Positions 21,475 through 40,728 of a stretch of 64,000 nt of DNA are shown here, piece after piece. Each line of letters opens with the position of its first letter. The first letter of the stretch is position 1. Below the pieces are notes generated by a model. It was given only the letters and a program-made list of their open reading frames with translations, was not told the DNA's origin and ran no database searches. The translations under genes and the position numbers were made by a program. This DNA is from Beverwykella pulmonaria (lineage: Eukaryota > Ascomycota > Dothideomycetes > Pleosporales > Melanommataceae): assembly GCA_001599595.1 (NCBI GenBank), contig BCHH01000010.1:1361392-1425391 (forward strand), written 5' to 3'.

Positions 21475-23365
21475 ATGCTGTCTATCACGAACAAAATCCA
21501 AAAACCCCCTGGCTACGTCGTAGCCTCCGTCCTCGTCTCTCTGGGTGGAATAATCAATGGGCAAAGAAACCCCTTCCCACCCCCTCATGGATACCCTTCT
21601 AACACCAGCCCAGTTTCGACACCGGCTCCATCGGTGCCATAACCGAGATGCCACTCTTTCTCTCTACAATTGGCGACCTAACACCCCTGATGCGCGGATT
21701 CACCGTCTCTCTGATCATGCTAACGGGGGCCTTCCCGTCCTTCTTCGCCGGCCAACTCGCGGATCGATTTGGGCGGTTGGCGATTGTTATGGCGGGCGCG
21801 TTGACCTTTTTGGTCGGCGCGGTGCTGCAGGGGAGTGCGCAGAGGTTGGCGGTGTTTTTGGTGGGGAGAGCGCTATGTGGGTTGGGAGAGGGGATTTGGA
21901 TGAGTACTGTGACTGTGTAAGTTGTCTATGCTACTTTAGGTTGTTGTCTGAGAGAAATACGGCGTAGAGTGAAGCTGCTGATGTGGTCTAAGATACATCA
22001 CCGAAATCGCCCCAAGTCTCCGTCGAGGCACCCTCGTCTCTCTACCTCAATTCGGGGCAGCCCTCGGTACGCAACTCTTATCCACCTACCTGGTCCCTCC
22101 ATATTGACTTCGAAATACGACAGGGGTCTGCGCCGGATACTTCACCTGCTACGGTACCGTGTCTCTACTCACGTCCATGTCCTGGCGCATTCCCTTTATC
22201 ATGCAAGCCATCTTCTCATTACTCCTAGCCTCATTCTGCGTCTTCCTGCCCACGTCCCCTCGCTGGCTCATCTTGCACGGGAGACGTGCTCAGGCTCTCA
22301 AAGAAATAGATAGACTCAATATTTCGCATGTTGAGGCCGAGAAAGATATCCTGAATGTGCAGCATGAGCATGGGCCGAGTCCGTCGGCTATGGAGGGGTT
22401 CTTGATGATCTTTCAGAGAAGTTACAGAGCGAGGACCGTGTTGGCATTGTTTGTGCTAGGCATGGTGCAGTTGAGTGGAATTGATGGCGTGCTTTATGTG
22501 AGTGATTCTTGTTTTCTCTATTCTCTTTCCCCTCTTCATTTGCCTCTCCACCTAACGCCTCGAGAGTGGAGTTTGAGCTGACAACACTCAGTACGCACCT
22601 ACCTTGTTCACTCAGGCTGGAATCCCAGCTCAAAGCTCCTCCTTCCTCGCCTCGGGCGTATCTGCCATATTGATGCTCGCCATCTCCATACCGGCTGTGA
22701 TCTATTCCGACCGCATGGGCCGCCGAACTTCTATCATCTTTGGGGGTCTCAGTCTTGCCTTCTCAATGCTGATCATTGGCGCGTTATACGCATCGAATAG
22801 TGTGCATTCAACCGGACCGGCACGCTGGGTGGTGGTGGTGCTCATCTTTGTCTTTGCGCTCACGTACTGCTTCACGTGGGGAATCGCTGGCAAGATATAC
22901 GCTAGCGAGATCCAGCCCGCGAGGACGAGGGCGAGCGCGAATTGTCTGGCCCAGGGGTTGAGTTTCGTGAGTTTCTTTCCCCTTCTTTTAAAGATTGCGT
23001 GAACGGGACTAACTTCGAACCCACAGTTCACAAACTGGCTCGTCGCATTCGCAACGCCGGTTTTCCTCTCACACTCCGCCTTTGGCGCTTACTTTCTCTT
23101 CGGATTTTTGACACTCGGCACTGTGGTTGTTCTCTCGGTGTACATGCCTGAGACGCAGGGACGCTCGCTTGAAGATATTCAGGCCGCGTTCCACCAACGC
23201 CCTGTGATGAGGAGTTGGATGCACCATGTAAGGAGGCTCGTGTCAAGTACTGGAATCAGTCCAGTGCCGGCGACAGGAGCGGAAAGGAGCGGGATTGGGA
23301 GTGGGAACGGAAGTGAGTTTGAGATGGTCGAAATGGTGAGCGAGGAGAGGGTGGCTGCGACTTAA
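21475..23365 (+). CDS. MFS transporter, sugar porter family
   Basis: Six exons (21475-21560, 21614-21916, 21993-22066, 22124-22497, 22592-22966, 23027-23365) encode 516 residues with about 12 TM helices. Sugar-porter signatures are clear: INGFDTGSIGAI in TM1, ADRFGRL in the 2-3 loop, GRALCGLGEG in TM4, PTSPRWLILHGR after TM6, DRMGRR in the 8-9 loop and PETQGRSLEDI after TM12. The substrate cannot be told from sequence. Intron 1 (21561-21613) starts with GC rather than GT; the join after it gives the family-typical GFDTG, so the GC-AG intron is well supported. The other introns are GT-AG. The C-terminal tail is Ser/Glu-rich and cytosolic. Confidence 0.94.
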
Positions 23366-23642
23366 GTAATTAGATAATTTTGAGAGGAGAGATTGCGAAG
23401 GAGCTATTGTCAAGTAAAAATTCCCCATACGGGCAATTGTAGGAGCGTGGAAAAGGGATCAACTTAGCTTCTGATTGCCTTACTGTATCTACCAATGGTG
23501 GTTTTACTGTGCTGTCAAAGATTACTTGGATATTCTTCACTAAATTCTATATACTTCGTACACGCCAGTGCTAAGGGGATTGGGTGGAATACTGAGTATT
23601 AACTAAGAGTACACATGAAGATGAAAAGCAATACGGCCACTG

Positions 23643-24652
23643 CTATAGTCTCGAGTCAATCCCACTAATAACGGCTAAGAGCGCAAGCAATACTTGATCA
23701 AATTAGCCCAAGATAACTCGCATCTCGCACAGGGAAACTCACCAGTAGCCACGGTCAGAATGAACCCAGCAACTGTAAAAGCTGTTTGTACGTCTCCACC
23801 TCTAACACTCCAAATAACGCCCACCAGCGTCGATGCGATGCAGGGTAAGGTACCCACGATCGCTATCCGTGTTCCATTCCATCCTTCGACAAACTCCAGC
23901 GCATGACGTTTGTCTGGCTGGCGGAGTCGAAACACCCATTCGACCCAATCTGTCGTCTCGCTGTCAAATATTGAGGGGTGGTTGTACGCGTACAGAACCT
24001 CCTGCATTGTGAAGTCGTCCATGGGTACGCGCGATGGGCGGGTGGTATCTGTATACTATGAAACACTTAGTACAGGTAGGCCGCCGAACATATACAGTGT
24101 GGGATGGCATACCTCCAGCAAACGAAGTCGTCGTAAGCTCTTTAACGAGAAACGTCTCCGCCAAACTCCACACATGTTATAATTGTAGTGTTTGCGAAGT
24201 TGCAGAAACAGCTGTTGATCAGTTGTGATTAAAGAAGGTGTTTGGAGGAGTATTTCTTTGTAGTCGGCTACATCGTCGAATTTCTCTGGCAACGTGACTT
24301 GGATTTGGCTCATAGAGCAGCCCCGGCTGTAGCACACTAGATTTAACGAACAAGTTGGCTTCTTCTCCAAGGGTAGACTGGTCTGGGACAAGGACGGATT
24401 CGCGTGCGCGTCCTCCGTTGTTGGTGTAGATGCGAGTGTAGTCTTGAGTCCGCCAAATGGCTCCACTAACTGTGATGCTGGAGGAAGAGGTTTCGGTTTC
24501 GGTTTTGGTTTCGAAGTTTTCTGCTTATTGGTGGCCGTTTCTTGGTGTCTCTTGAGCGCTGCAAGGCTGGCCGATTGAAAGGCCTGGGAGTTCAAAGGAG
24601 TTCCCAATTCCAAATACGCAGCGACCCGAGGAGGCTCATATGAAGCCACCAT
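23643..24652 (-). CDS. Fungal two-TM protein of unknown function
   Basis: Three exons (24113-24652, 23743-24055, 23643-23674) encode 294 residues. The N-terminal third is Lys/Pro-rich (KPKPKPKPLPP). The middle has LVCYSRGCSMSQIQVTLP and a charged segment (GVWRRRFSLKSLRRLRLLE). The last third holds LEFVEGWNGTRIAIVGTL followed by two hydrophobic helices (IAIVGTLPCIASTLVGVIW, TAFTVAGFILTVATAVI). This layout, with a conserved VV/VE-W motif just before a TM pair, is frequent in uncharacterised proteins of filamentous fungi, but I know no function. It converges with the transporter, 277 bp between stop codons. Confidence 0.75.
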
Positions 24653-25744
24653 CGCAATGTATCTGGATAATTTAGTCCGTACTACGGTCTAGAACGAGCT
24701 TGATCGAATCCTTGAAAGTGGTCTTGAACAACTGAAAAAGAGCCTTAGACTTTCGATAGGAATGTCTGTACGCGATAGCAATGAATGTACAAGGTTGGTG
24801 GCACGACTATAAGGTAAAGGAACCGACACAGCCACATCAAAAACAAGATGTCGATGATATCTTTCTTGTATATTTTGTTTTAACTTCGCCTAGTTTTTTC
24901 TTCAGTTGTGGCTCAGAGCAAGGCAGACACTTTTTAGACGCAGTGATTGGAAGGAAAAGTTCAGCTGGAGGCTTGTAGCGAGCGAACGCCTACAGAGTGG
25001 CTGCACTAGCCATTTCGGCTCCTCGTCGGAATTGTGGTAGGCTGAGTCCCCGACTGTGGCTTATGAGATAGTAAGGAAGTTGTGAAAGGCACGCTAGCAG
25101 ATATGGTATGACGTAGTTTAACCCTTCTAGTCTCTTGCTGGGTTAGGTTTAACGACTAGCTTGGACGTGGGGAAAATAAATATTCAACTCCTGGATAGTC
25201 TGTCAATGCCTTGACGGAAGGATATGTGACAAAAACCTGGGGTGTTGGAGCTCGAAGCTGAGGTAGAGTGGTGATAGATGTGAGGGAGGCGCCGCGACTC
25301 CAGGGTCTGATGGACGAATCATTCAGGGCTGGGCACGATCCCACGTATTGATTCACAAGTGGTCCGCGGACATTGTGTGTTGAGAAATTATGTTCGAATA
25401 GCAGTTATGCCTTGACACGGTTCCATTCGTATTCACTTTTGCTTAGCCATACTAGATAATGTGCACTTCCAACGCTTTTGTGTATTCCGATGTGTGTTCC
25501 GGTACTTCGTGCTGAGTACCAACGCCCTGCCAATGCAGTATCGCTCACCAACTTAGCAGACGGCATGCGACTTGCCCTCCTTACCCTGCAAGCTGTGCGT
25601 CTCATTGGCGTACGGGCTCTCCTTGAAAGACTTCATCTTTTGGAGATGTCCAATCATAGTGGAGCGGCGGACGAGTTTGGCATGTCTATTTCATATTCAA
25701 CTCTGGCATTCATCTGTGGTTTCAATTCTTCAGGTTAGGGGTAC
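24653..25744. other. Intergenic, nothing recognised
   Basis: About 1.1 kb between the unknown two-TM protein start and the GAD stop. Open frames on the plus strand from 25,478 are antisense or downstream shadows without family features. Confidence 0.5.
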
Positions 25745-27825
25745 TCACTCTGTGTGTTCCTCAATCTTCTTCTTGTCCATGGAATCGAGTGTCTGTAGGG
25801 CGAGCTTGAAGTCGGTAATGAGGGCATCGCAGCGGGACTTGGTGAAGTCTTCGCGGACGACGATACGCATCAGCTTCATCTTCTCGGAGTGGGGCGCCAT
25901 GGTGTAGGCGGGGACGACCCAGCCGCGTTCGCGGAGTTGATGGGCACTGATATATTAGCATCTATCTTGGAAAAGAAGATAGAAGTCGACTTACATGGCA
26001 AACTCATCGTACTCCTTGCCTAGATCCTCGTCGATGCGGCAGGCGACGAGTGGAAGGCCATCACCACTCTTCTGGGATAGAATGATGAAGCCCAAGTTCT
26101 CCAAGTTTGCGGACAGATAATCAGCAGTTCGGGTAAGGTTCAGCATAATACGTCTGTATCCGCGCTTCCCGAGACGAATCAATTGATAGTACTGTCCGAT
26201 AATTTGCGAGGCGCCACGCGAGAAATTGAGGGTGAACGAAGCTTGGTCAGCCCCGAGGTAGTTGATGTTGAAGATAAGCTCTTTGGGAAGGAACTTCGGG
26301 TCTCTCCAAACAACCCATCCAACACCAGGATAGACGAGGCCATACTTGTGGCCGGACACGTTGATGGAGACAACTTTGGGAAGGCGGAAGTCCCATAGAA
26401 GGCCGGGATTGATAAAGGGAACGACGAAACCGCCGCTGGCGGCATCGACGTGGATGGGAACGTCGAGGTTTTTTTCCACGAGCAGGTCGTTAAGTCCCTT
26501 GATGTCTTCATATTCGCCAGTGTAGGTGGTACCTGGAAGAATATTTAGTAAGAAAGTGCGTAGCTTCGTGATGCCACTTACCTAAGATGGCGCAGATTCC
26601 GATGGTGTTCTCGTCGATGAGGTTGATGGCTTGCTGCGGCTCGATGACGAATCGGTCCGTTGTGCAGTATACGTATCTAGGATAGGGACATAGATTAGTG
26701 TGATCCCATGCTGCAAAAGCAAGGATTTCAGGCTCACTTCTCTTCAACATCAAAGTAACGAGCTGCCTTCTCCCAGCAGACCTGAACGGCCGAGCTCATG
26801 ATGATGTTGGGCTTGTCAAAAGGCTTGCCCTCCTCCTTGCGCTTATTCTGCCACAGCTTCTTCATGGCAAGGACAGCAAGCATGATTCCCTCGGAGCTTC
26901 CAATTGTGGAAGTGCCCATTGCTTGCGCATCGTCGTCGGTCGGTACGTTGAAAAGCCTAGCGATCATGGAGACACATCGGTTCTGGATATCGGCGGAGAC
27001 GGGGTACTCCTCGTAATCTTACATTCAATCCATCAGCTTCTGTCCCATGATGTACGTTTATTGTGGTATTGGCGTAGTACACACCTATGAAGTTCTTGGA
27101 AAATGCGTCGCTAGCAAGTAGTAAGTATTATTTAAGTTCGTAGGGTGGGTATATGGGCTTCTTACACCATAAGCTTCTCGACTTCATCTTCCTACAGACC
27201 TATTTTAGTTACGAGCTCCACGATGCGAGCTCAAGGAGGCATACCATATATGTAGTGACAAAGCTCGCAAGATTGAGTGTTGGGGTCTACGAGGGTCAGC
27301 CGAGAGCTGCGCAATGGTAGTAGGAACGTACACCATCCAGCGTGAGGTCATCCTTGATCATGCGGTATGCAATCTGAGCTGGCATCTCTTTGTCCTAGTC
27401 TCGATAAGTGGGTTAATCGACAGTAAAGCGGGATGTCCCTACTGGCATCGCGTGGCGAGGCAAGTCCTCGGCGGCCCATTTGGAGCCGTACACTGTCGCC
27501 GCATAGTCTGTTCATCAACGGTGAGCTGCCATTATGCCGTGCTTAAGGACTTGTTTGCATGTACCGTCCGCCTCGTCGACAGGGTCGAGTGCAAGGGTTT
27601 CGATCGCGTTGATCAGCTTATTGGCCTCGTCGATCTCAGAGGTGCTAAAGCAGGAGCACAAAGTCAGCGCATATTCTATCAGCGGAGCTTGGCCATAGCT
27701 GGTTTGACATGTGGCAAGAATTTCTCGCGATGCATCTCGCAGAAGCAAGGAACTGGTACGGGCAGGGGGGTGAAGGGTGTGTCTCGGGGCTCAACTCACG
27801 TGGCGACCCTGTTCAAGTGGACCAT
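25745..27825 (-). CDS. Glutamate decarboxylase (PLP-dependent), with two in-frame TGA codons in exon 2
   Basis: Ten exons join without frame error: 27800-27825, 27443-27644, 27332-27394, 27245-27286, 27166-27191, 27085-27110, 26738-27017, 26582-26676, 25995-26532 and 25745-25946, 500 codons. The start MVHLNRVAT is typical for fungal GAD. The PLP lysine lies in [10 protein letters not shown], and [23 protein letters not shown] and [19 protein letters not shown] are hallmark segments. The enzyme converts glutamate to GABA. Between GIMAAHR and the conserved [13 protein letters not shown] the frame reads two adjacent TGA codons (27517-27512). Either the gene is inactivated, the sequence is wrong there, or an exceptionally short 27-nt GT-AG segment (27493-27519) is removed, which would delete conserved residues. 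All other parts look functional. Confidence 0.9.
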
Positions 27826-29381
27826 GATGGCTTCTGTAGAGCAATTGAGCGTGTAGGAGGAAAGACGAAGTCTGTACTATGAGAAGAAAAATTAGCCGTC
27901 TTGTCGGAGGGGCAGCTGTGAGCTTTATGAACTGCAGGATGGCGGGGTCGAGCGGGACACTGTAGCTTGCAGGAGTGAGCGAGGGGCACCAGCGCACTGG
28001 CACCAAAACTTAGCGGTCGTCAGCAGCAGGATTACATCCACCTTTGAGCCCAATCAGTCCAACACATCCAAAGAAAGGTGCGTGAATTTGGACGAAAGAG
28101 TCGCCGCGCGTGTCCGCCCACCGTGACGCAGCTGGGACATGATTCGAGCGTTATTGCACTGCTGTAACAAGCCTTTTCCCCAAAGCTTGTTCGACCTGGT
28201 GTTCATGGTTGTGAGGGTTGGCTTACACCGCTGCTTGGTATGTTTGTCCCTTTTCGTAGCCTTTACTAGTCCTTTGTGGGAGCGCTATGATTGACAAGGT
28301 GTGTGAGTGGACAGCTGGAGGCGATGACGTGGGGAACAGTACCGACTAGATCCAGTCGATCCAGGAACGCCGGCTGAGCAGGATTGGAGACGCGAAGAGT
28401 GCTGAGGCATTCACCCCTACTTGATTGGATGGAGTACGCAAAGTAGAATGTGCGGAGAGGGTCGGGTGCATCATGTGTGAGATTTCTGGCGCTGAGCTGA
28501 ATAGCGAGGACCTGTCCATATACCAATTAGCAACGTGCAGTGTCATCGGTGGCCTTCATGGTGGTGCATATCACAGTCAGCCAGCACTGCGACATGACGT
28601 GGTTCGACTTTCGGATACACCCAACTGATATAAATTGATCCTGTAGCAACGAACACACCGCCCACGCGAGAGTTTCTTCCATGGGCCATAGGAGAAAACC
28701 ACTCCACTGTTATGTTGAGTTATTACTTTTTGCATCACACCACTTCTCCATTGCATGTCCATGACACACCCTCCTACCATAGTAGTAAGCGGCAGAGCTG
28801 CCCATGGCTAAAACCAAAAAAAAACACGCAATGCATTTAAAAGCCCGGCGCCGCCTGTGCGTGAAAATGTGTAATACCATGCTATTCCAATGCGGCAGTT
28901 TCTCCACTCCCCCCGACGAACTTGGGTATCGGGGAAAGAATTACAGTAAGATACGGCTAAATCCGGAAAATAATAACAGGGAAAGGCCAAGCATGGTACA
29001 TTTCAACTCACTATCCTATACAATGGAAATGGGACCAGAACGTTGCTGTGCATGATTGATTGGCGAGACATGCCGAAGAGATGCAGGGAAAACAGAGGGT
29101 GCTGTGGGTGTTCAACAGCTGGGGACTTCGGAGCGACGCGCTCGACGAAATGGCATTTTGCTGGAGAGAGGGAGGGGGTGATCTTGGTAGCGTAGTCGCG
29201 GGGATGTGAAAATCTGGAGAGTAGGGAAAATGTTGCTTCAAAGGTTATTGGCCGAAATCGATGTCCCAGGTCGCATCTGCATTCATCCCAAAAGCGTGCA
29301 GGCTCTTGCTTGGAGCAATGTGGTTGGTCTGGACAACTAAGAAACCGAACAAGAGGCAGCCATTGAATCTGCCCTGGTACT
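27826..29381. other. Intergenic, nothing recognised
   Basis: About 1.56 kb containing the GAD promoter and the 3' region of the Zn2Cys6 gene. Small open frames on both strands lack family features. Confidence 0.5.
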
Positions 29382-36231
<6,850 letters not shown>

Positions 36232-37341
36232 ATGCATAAACCCCCTAACCGCGAGTTCCTTCGACTCCTCCCGAAATGCGAACACCACATGCACCTCGAG
36301 GGCGCGCTCTCCCCCACTCTCTTCTTTGAATTAGCCGCTAAGAACAACATCCCCCTCTCCAAAGAAGATGAATCCTTCAAGACCGCAGAATCGTTGAACG
36401 CTCGGTACAAGAGGTTACTTTCCTCCGAATCCTATATTGCATTCAGTATACTCACATAACGCAGATTTACATCTCTTGATGACTTCCTTCAGTATTACTA
36501 CATTGGCATGTCTGTCCTGATTAACAACTCTGACTTCGAAGCACTAGCCTGGGACTACTTCCAGCACGCCGCAGCGGATGGTCTGCAACACGCTGAAGTG
36601 TTTTTCGATCCGCAAGCGCACATCTCGCGCGGAATTCCTTACTGCACCGTTCTTTCTGGATTCTCAGCCGCGTGTGACCGTGCCGAGAAAGAGCTGGGTA
36701 TCACCACTATCTTAACTACGTGTTTCCTACGCCATCTACCTCCCAAAGATTGTCTAGAGGTCTTCGAGAACGAGGATGTGCAGGCGAGCTATAAGAGCGG
36801 GGCGGTGAAAGGTATTGGACTGGATTCAAGCGAATTGGATTTCCCACCAGAGCCATTCAAAGAGTTGTACGGAAAAGCAAAGAAACAGTGCCTCCGACTT
36901 ACCGCGCATGCTGGTGAAGAGGGGCCCGCAAGCTATATTGCAACCGCACTCGATGTCCTCGGTGTAGACCGCATCGACCATGGGATTCGGCTCACTGAGG
37001 ACCCAGAACTCATGAAGAGGATCGCTGCGCAAGGCACACTTCTCACTGTCTGCCCGCTTAGTAATGTGGTGCTGAGATGTGTCGATAAGATCGAACATAT
37101 TCCAATTAGGAAGTTCTTGGAGGCGGACGTCAAGTTCAGTATTAATAGTGATGATCCGGCGTACTTTGGTGGGTATATTTTAGATAATTACGTTGCAGTT
37201 CAGGAGGCGTTCGAGTTGAAAGTCGAGGAGTGGGAGAGCATTTGTAGGGCCGGGATTGAGGGGAGTTGGTGCGGCGAGAAGAGGAAAAGTGAGATGATTG
37301 AAACCCTCAAAAAGGTGGTGAAGGAGTGGGAGAGTAAATAG
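36232..37341 (+). CDS. AAH1: Adenine deaminase (Aah1-type, adenosine deaminase fold)
   Basis: Two exons (36232-36413, 36465-37341; 51-nt intron joining YKR to FTSLDDFLQYYY) encode 352 residues, the usual length. Zinc ligands and catalytic residues are visible: HMH in HHMHLEGALSP (residues 19-21), HAGEEGP, DRIDHGIR and the NSDDPAYF motif. The HLEGALSP rather than HLDG sequence and the NSDDP motif place it in the fungal adenine deaminase group rather than true adenosine deaminases. It should convert adenine to hypoxanthine for purine salvage or nitrogen use. It lies upstream of a dehydrogenase and opposite a DUF1989 gene. Confidence 0.94.
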
Positions 37342-37907
37342 GCAGGATACAGGACCAGGATTTGTCGAGGAGATAGTATACTCGGTAGAGAGATTTTGGC
37401 GCATGGTAGGCTGGCATTTCAGACGTTTTCCTCGAGGTTTTGGAGGCATTTGAGCCCTTGATACTTCAACTGTCAAGTTAGATGGCTCTATCTATTTCAA
37501 CGTTGTTTCAACTCAACTCGACCAACATGCTCTTAATTTTAGGCATTGGTAGAAGCTCTGATTCTTAGGTCTCAAAGTAGCTTAGACCACGGCTTTAACC
37601 ATGAGCAAATCCGTGCTCTAACCATTCTAGGAAACTCAACTCAAGACTATGCCACATCTAGTGGACCTCGGTCCCTGACTAGGCATTCTATGTCCTCGTT
37701 CTTAACATCACAACCCCGAGGTTCTCCAACTTATCCTAAGTCAAGCATCCTCTTGCTCTCCCTCAATTCTTTCTTCATAACCCAAGAAAATCCCTTCCAA
37801 TTCCACCAATTCTCTTCATTACACCACAGATCATCTTCGAGCCTTACGACTTTGCCTTGAAACTCTGTCGGTCAACTACCTTATTTCCCCGCAGCCAGCT
37901 AGCGAAC
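37342..37907. other. Intergenic, pyrimidine-rich promoter of the dehydrogenase
   Basis: About 570 bp. The last 150 bp are CT-rich, as is common upstream of fungal start sites. No gene is visible. Confidence 0.5.
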
Positions 37908-38859
37908 ATGTCCGACGCAGAAGCAGATGTCGCGCTCCATGACTTCAAAAACATCTTCTCTCTCTCGGGTCAAGTCGCCGTCGTAACCGGTGGCTCTCGT
38001 GGCCTCGGCCTACACGCCGCCTCGGGGCTCCTCCAAGCCGGCTGCTCCAAAGTAATCATCACCTCGCGCAAAGCCTCTGCGTGCGACGCCGCGGTCGCGG
38101 CCCTCAACGCGCTCCCAAACCTCGCTCCCGGCGCACGCGCGTACAGCATCCCCGCCGATTCGTCCAAAGTCTCCGAGATCGAAAGACTCGTTGCAGAGGT
38201 GGGGAAGGTGACAGATCATGTGGATATATTGTTTGCAAATGCCGGGGCGACATGGGGAGAGGAGTTCTTGAAGGTGGACGAGAAGAATGGGTGGGATAGG
38301 GTTATGGATTTGAATGCCAAGGGCGTGTTTTTTACCGTGCAGAAGTAGGTTCCCTCCCCCTCTTCCTTGTTTCGTTTTTGGAGTGATATGGGATAGATAT
38401 AAATGAAAAATGCTAACGAGTGTCCGAAATAGATTTACACCTCTCCTCCAAAAGCAATCCTCAGTAGCCTCCCCCTCCCGCGTAATAATAACCGGCTCCG
38501 TCGCCGGCATCCGAGTCGGCTCTCTTGGCGCATCCGGCGCCTACTCCTACGCCGCCTCCAAAGCGGCCGCTTTACACCTCGTCCCTAATCTTGCCGTCGA
38601 GCTGGGCCCACGACACATCTTGGTAAACGGGATAGCGCCGGGTTTCTTCCCGTCGAAGATGGCGAACGTGTTGATGGAACGGAGCGGCGGGAACGAGGCG
38701 CTAAGCAAGGCGAACCCGAATGGCAGAGTGGGTAAGGCGGAGGATGTTGCTGCTGCGGTGGTGTTTTTGAGTTCGAGGGCCGGTGGACACGTCAATGGGG
38801 ATACGATTGTGCTCGATGGGGGGAAGATTTGGGGGAGTAATACGCTGGAGAAGCTTTGA
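37908..38859 (+). CDS. Short-chain dehydrogenase/reductase
   Basis: Two exons (37908-38344, 38433-38859; 88-nt intron with TGCTAACG branch site) encode 287 residues. The Rossmann motif TGGSRGLG is at residues 27-34, NAGA follows at about 108, the catalytic Ser is in VIITGSVAG and the catalytic pair is YAASK. The C-terminal GRVGKAEDVAAAVVFLSS and GDTIVLDGG are standard. The protein resembles the RhlG-like 3-oxoacyl reductase branch of classical SDRs, but the substrate is not predictable. The start at 37908 (AACATGTCC) is preferred over an in-frame Met 51 bp upstream. Confidence 0.9.
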
Positions 38860-38940
38860 GATATTCCCAGTCTAGCCCACTTACCTCGTAGAGATAGAGG
38901 TAGAAATAGACGAGAACATGGGATTCTCTAAGTCTAGGTA

Positions 38941-40096
38941 TCAACTCGTCTCGCCCACCGGCATCCCTATCCCATGGCACCCAGCGTACGCACTAGGTTC
39001 TGGCCTCTTCCATCCCTTCAACGCCTCCTCCCTCACTTCCTCCTTGATCTCCCACACCTCTGCCAATATTGGCCTGCACGTCCTCTTCATCCTTTCATCC
39101 ACGTCTAACACCTCATCCCCGACCGTCTTCTGCTCCGCCGCGCCCTCGCCCGCCGCCCATCCCCACGCGCTCAGATCCCCACCCGGACACGTGCTCAACG
39201 CAACGAGCAAGTCCTGCTCCGCAAAAAAAGTGATGTATGAGTCCTTCGTGCAAGGGGAGGCTTCCATGAAGTAGCGACCGCAAGCGTCGAGGCCTGTCAC
39301 TTGGAAAATGTTGACTACGTCGTGGACGTCGGATTCGGAGAGGTGGAAGGGCAGGATTGCGCGGGTGAGGTTTGAGTGGCAGTGGTAGTCGTATCGGGTG
39401 CCTGTTAGGACTGTGGAGACTGGACGAGGTTAGCGGTGCGAGAGAGTGGTTTGGGTTGGTATTGAGTCCTGATAAGGTCTCTAATTAGTGCCGCCTCTCC
39501 TCTTCCCAGGTTTTCACGTTTCATTGGGAGCTTCACGGCTAACATGGGAGGCGTAATTTAGTCCCAAGGTCTAAAAAAAAAAAAAACGTACCATAGGGAT
39601 CACACCTTGTGCCGAGCAAATCATGCATCCTCCCACCACAATTACTCACCGCCGCACCCCTCCCATCCCGCCCTCCCCCCTCCTCCACCCCTCTTTCCCT
39701 CCCCGCTCTCTCCAAATCCCCCGAACACCCATCCTTTACAACCCCGGCCAATGGCCTCATCCACGGCAGCACACTCCACAGCCTATCCCCCTCCACAAGA
39801 TGACACCCTTGTAACTGCATTGTCCTCTTGGCCCAAAACCTCTCTCTCGGATCGTGCTTATTCCATATATTTAGATCGCCGACCTGTGCACCCTCCGGGG
39901 TTGAAAAGCGGAAGAGGTGCCCGGCGGGGACGTGGAAGGCGCGGCCTGAGCGGGGTGGGATGAGGATTGATGCTGTGAGGGTGAGGGAGGTAGGTGGGAG
40001 AGTGGATAGATGCGAGTAGAGCGCGTGTGGGGGGTGGAGGGGGGAGGTCGAGGTCGTGGGGAAGTAGGCAGGCGGTGGGGGGGTTTGTTGCAGCAT
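38941..40096 (-). CDS. DUF1989 / urea-carboxylase-associated family protein
   Basis: Two exons (39592-40096, 38941-39419; 172-nt intron with CTAAC branch site) encode 327 residues. Typical segments are AFHVPAGHLFRFSTPEG, QVGDLNIWNKHDPRERFW, HDLLGTRCDPYV (donor within the last codon) and, after splicing, STVLTGTRYDYHCHSNLTRA, then GLDACGRYFMEASPCTKDSY and a C-terminal WGWAAGEG region. The family is linked in bacteria to urea carboxylase operons (family knowledge); the fungal role is not established. A run of about 14 T follows the donor site in the intron. It converges with the dehydrogenase; only 81 bp separate their ends. Confidence 0.88.
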
Positions 40097-40728
40097 TGTG
40101 GTAGAGGCTGTGAAGGAGAAAAAGGGATTGGAATTGGGGGACCGCAGAACGTTGTTTTGAAGAGCGAATGAATTGGATGTTGGTTGTAATTAGCTGTGTA
40201 TCATTCATTTTTGTTCTAAGGAAAGGGTCCACCGATGACGAAAGTCCAGCTCGTGCCGTTGATAACCGCGGCCACCGATGTCGGAGACAGTGTGGTTATT
40301 AGGCCCATCAAGATGGTGATCACATTCCTAACCAGAGAACCTGGGCTGACCCAGAGCAAAACTGTAACATGTTTAAACTCAGCTGATATTGTTACTACAA
40401 GAGTTAACAACCCCGTCTCAAATTTGTGTCAATAACAAATAGGAAGCACAAGCTATCTTATGCGTCACATATCACAAAAGATGGATATTTGTGCCTTGGT
40501 AATCGGATCACCGTTTGGTATTACTCTAAGGTAATATCACGGACAGATGTCAAACCAATGATACCAACTTTTTCCAATACCAATATTTGCCCTTCCTACC
40601 CCAAAATGCATGTGGAAAAGAGTAAATAACATTTTTGAGAGGTCGCCCAAGATGCATAATAGATATTAAAGAGAAGTAAAACCCATGAGCCGAAATCGCC
40701 AACAATTTTTTGGTCGAGAAAATCGCTT
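40097..40728. other. Intergenic, nothing recognised
   Basis: About 630 bp, AT-rich, between the DUF1989 start and the LEU4 stop. No feature stands out. Confidence 0.5.

Noticed and set aside
27493..27519. 27-nt GT...AG intron removing the GAD stop codons
   Set aside because: Too short for a normal fungal intron and its removal would delete a conserved stretch; kept only as an alternative.
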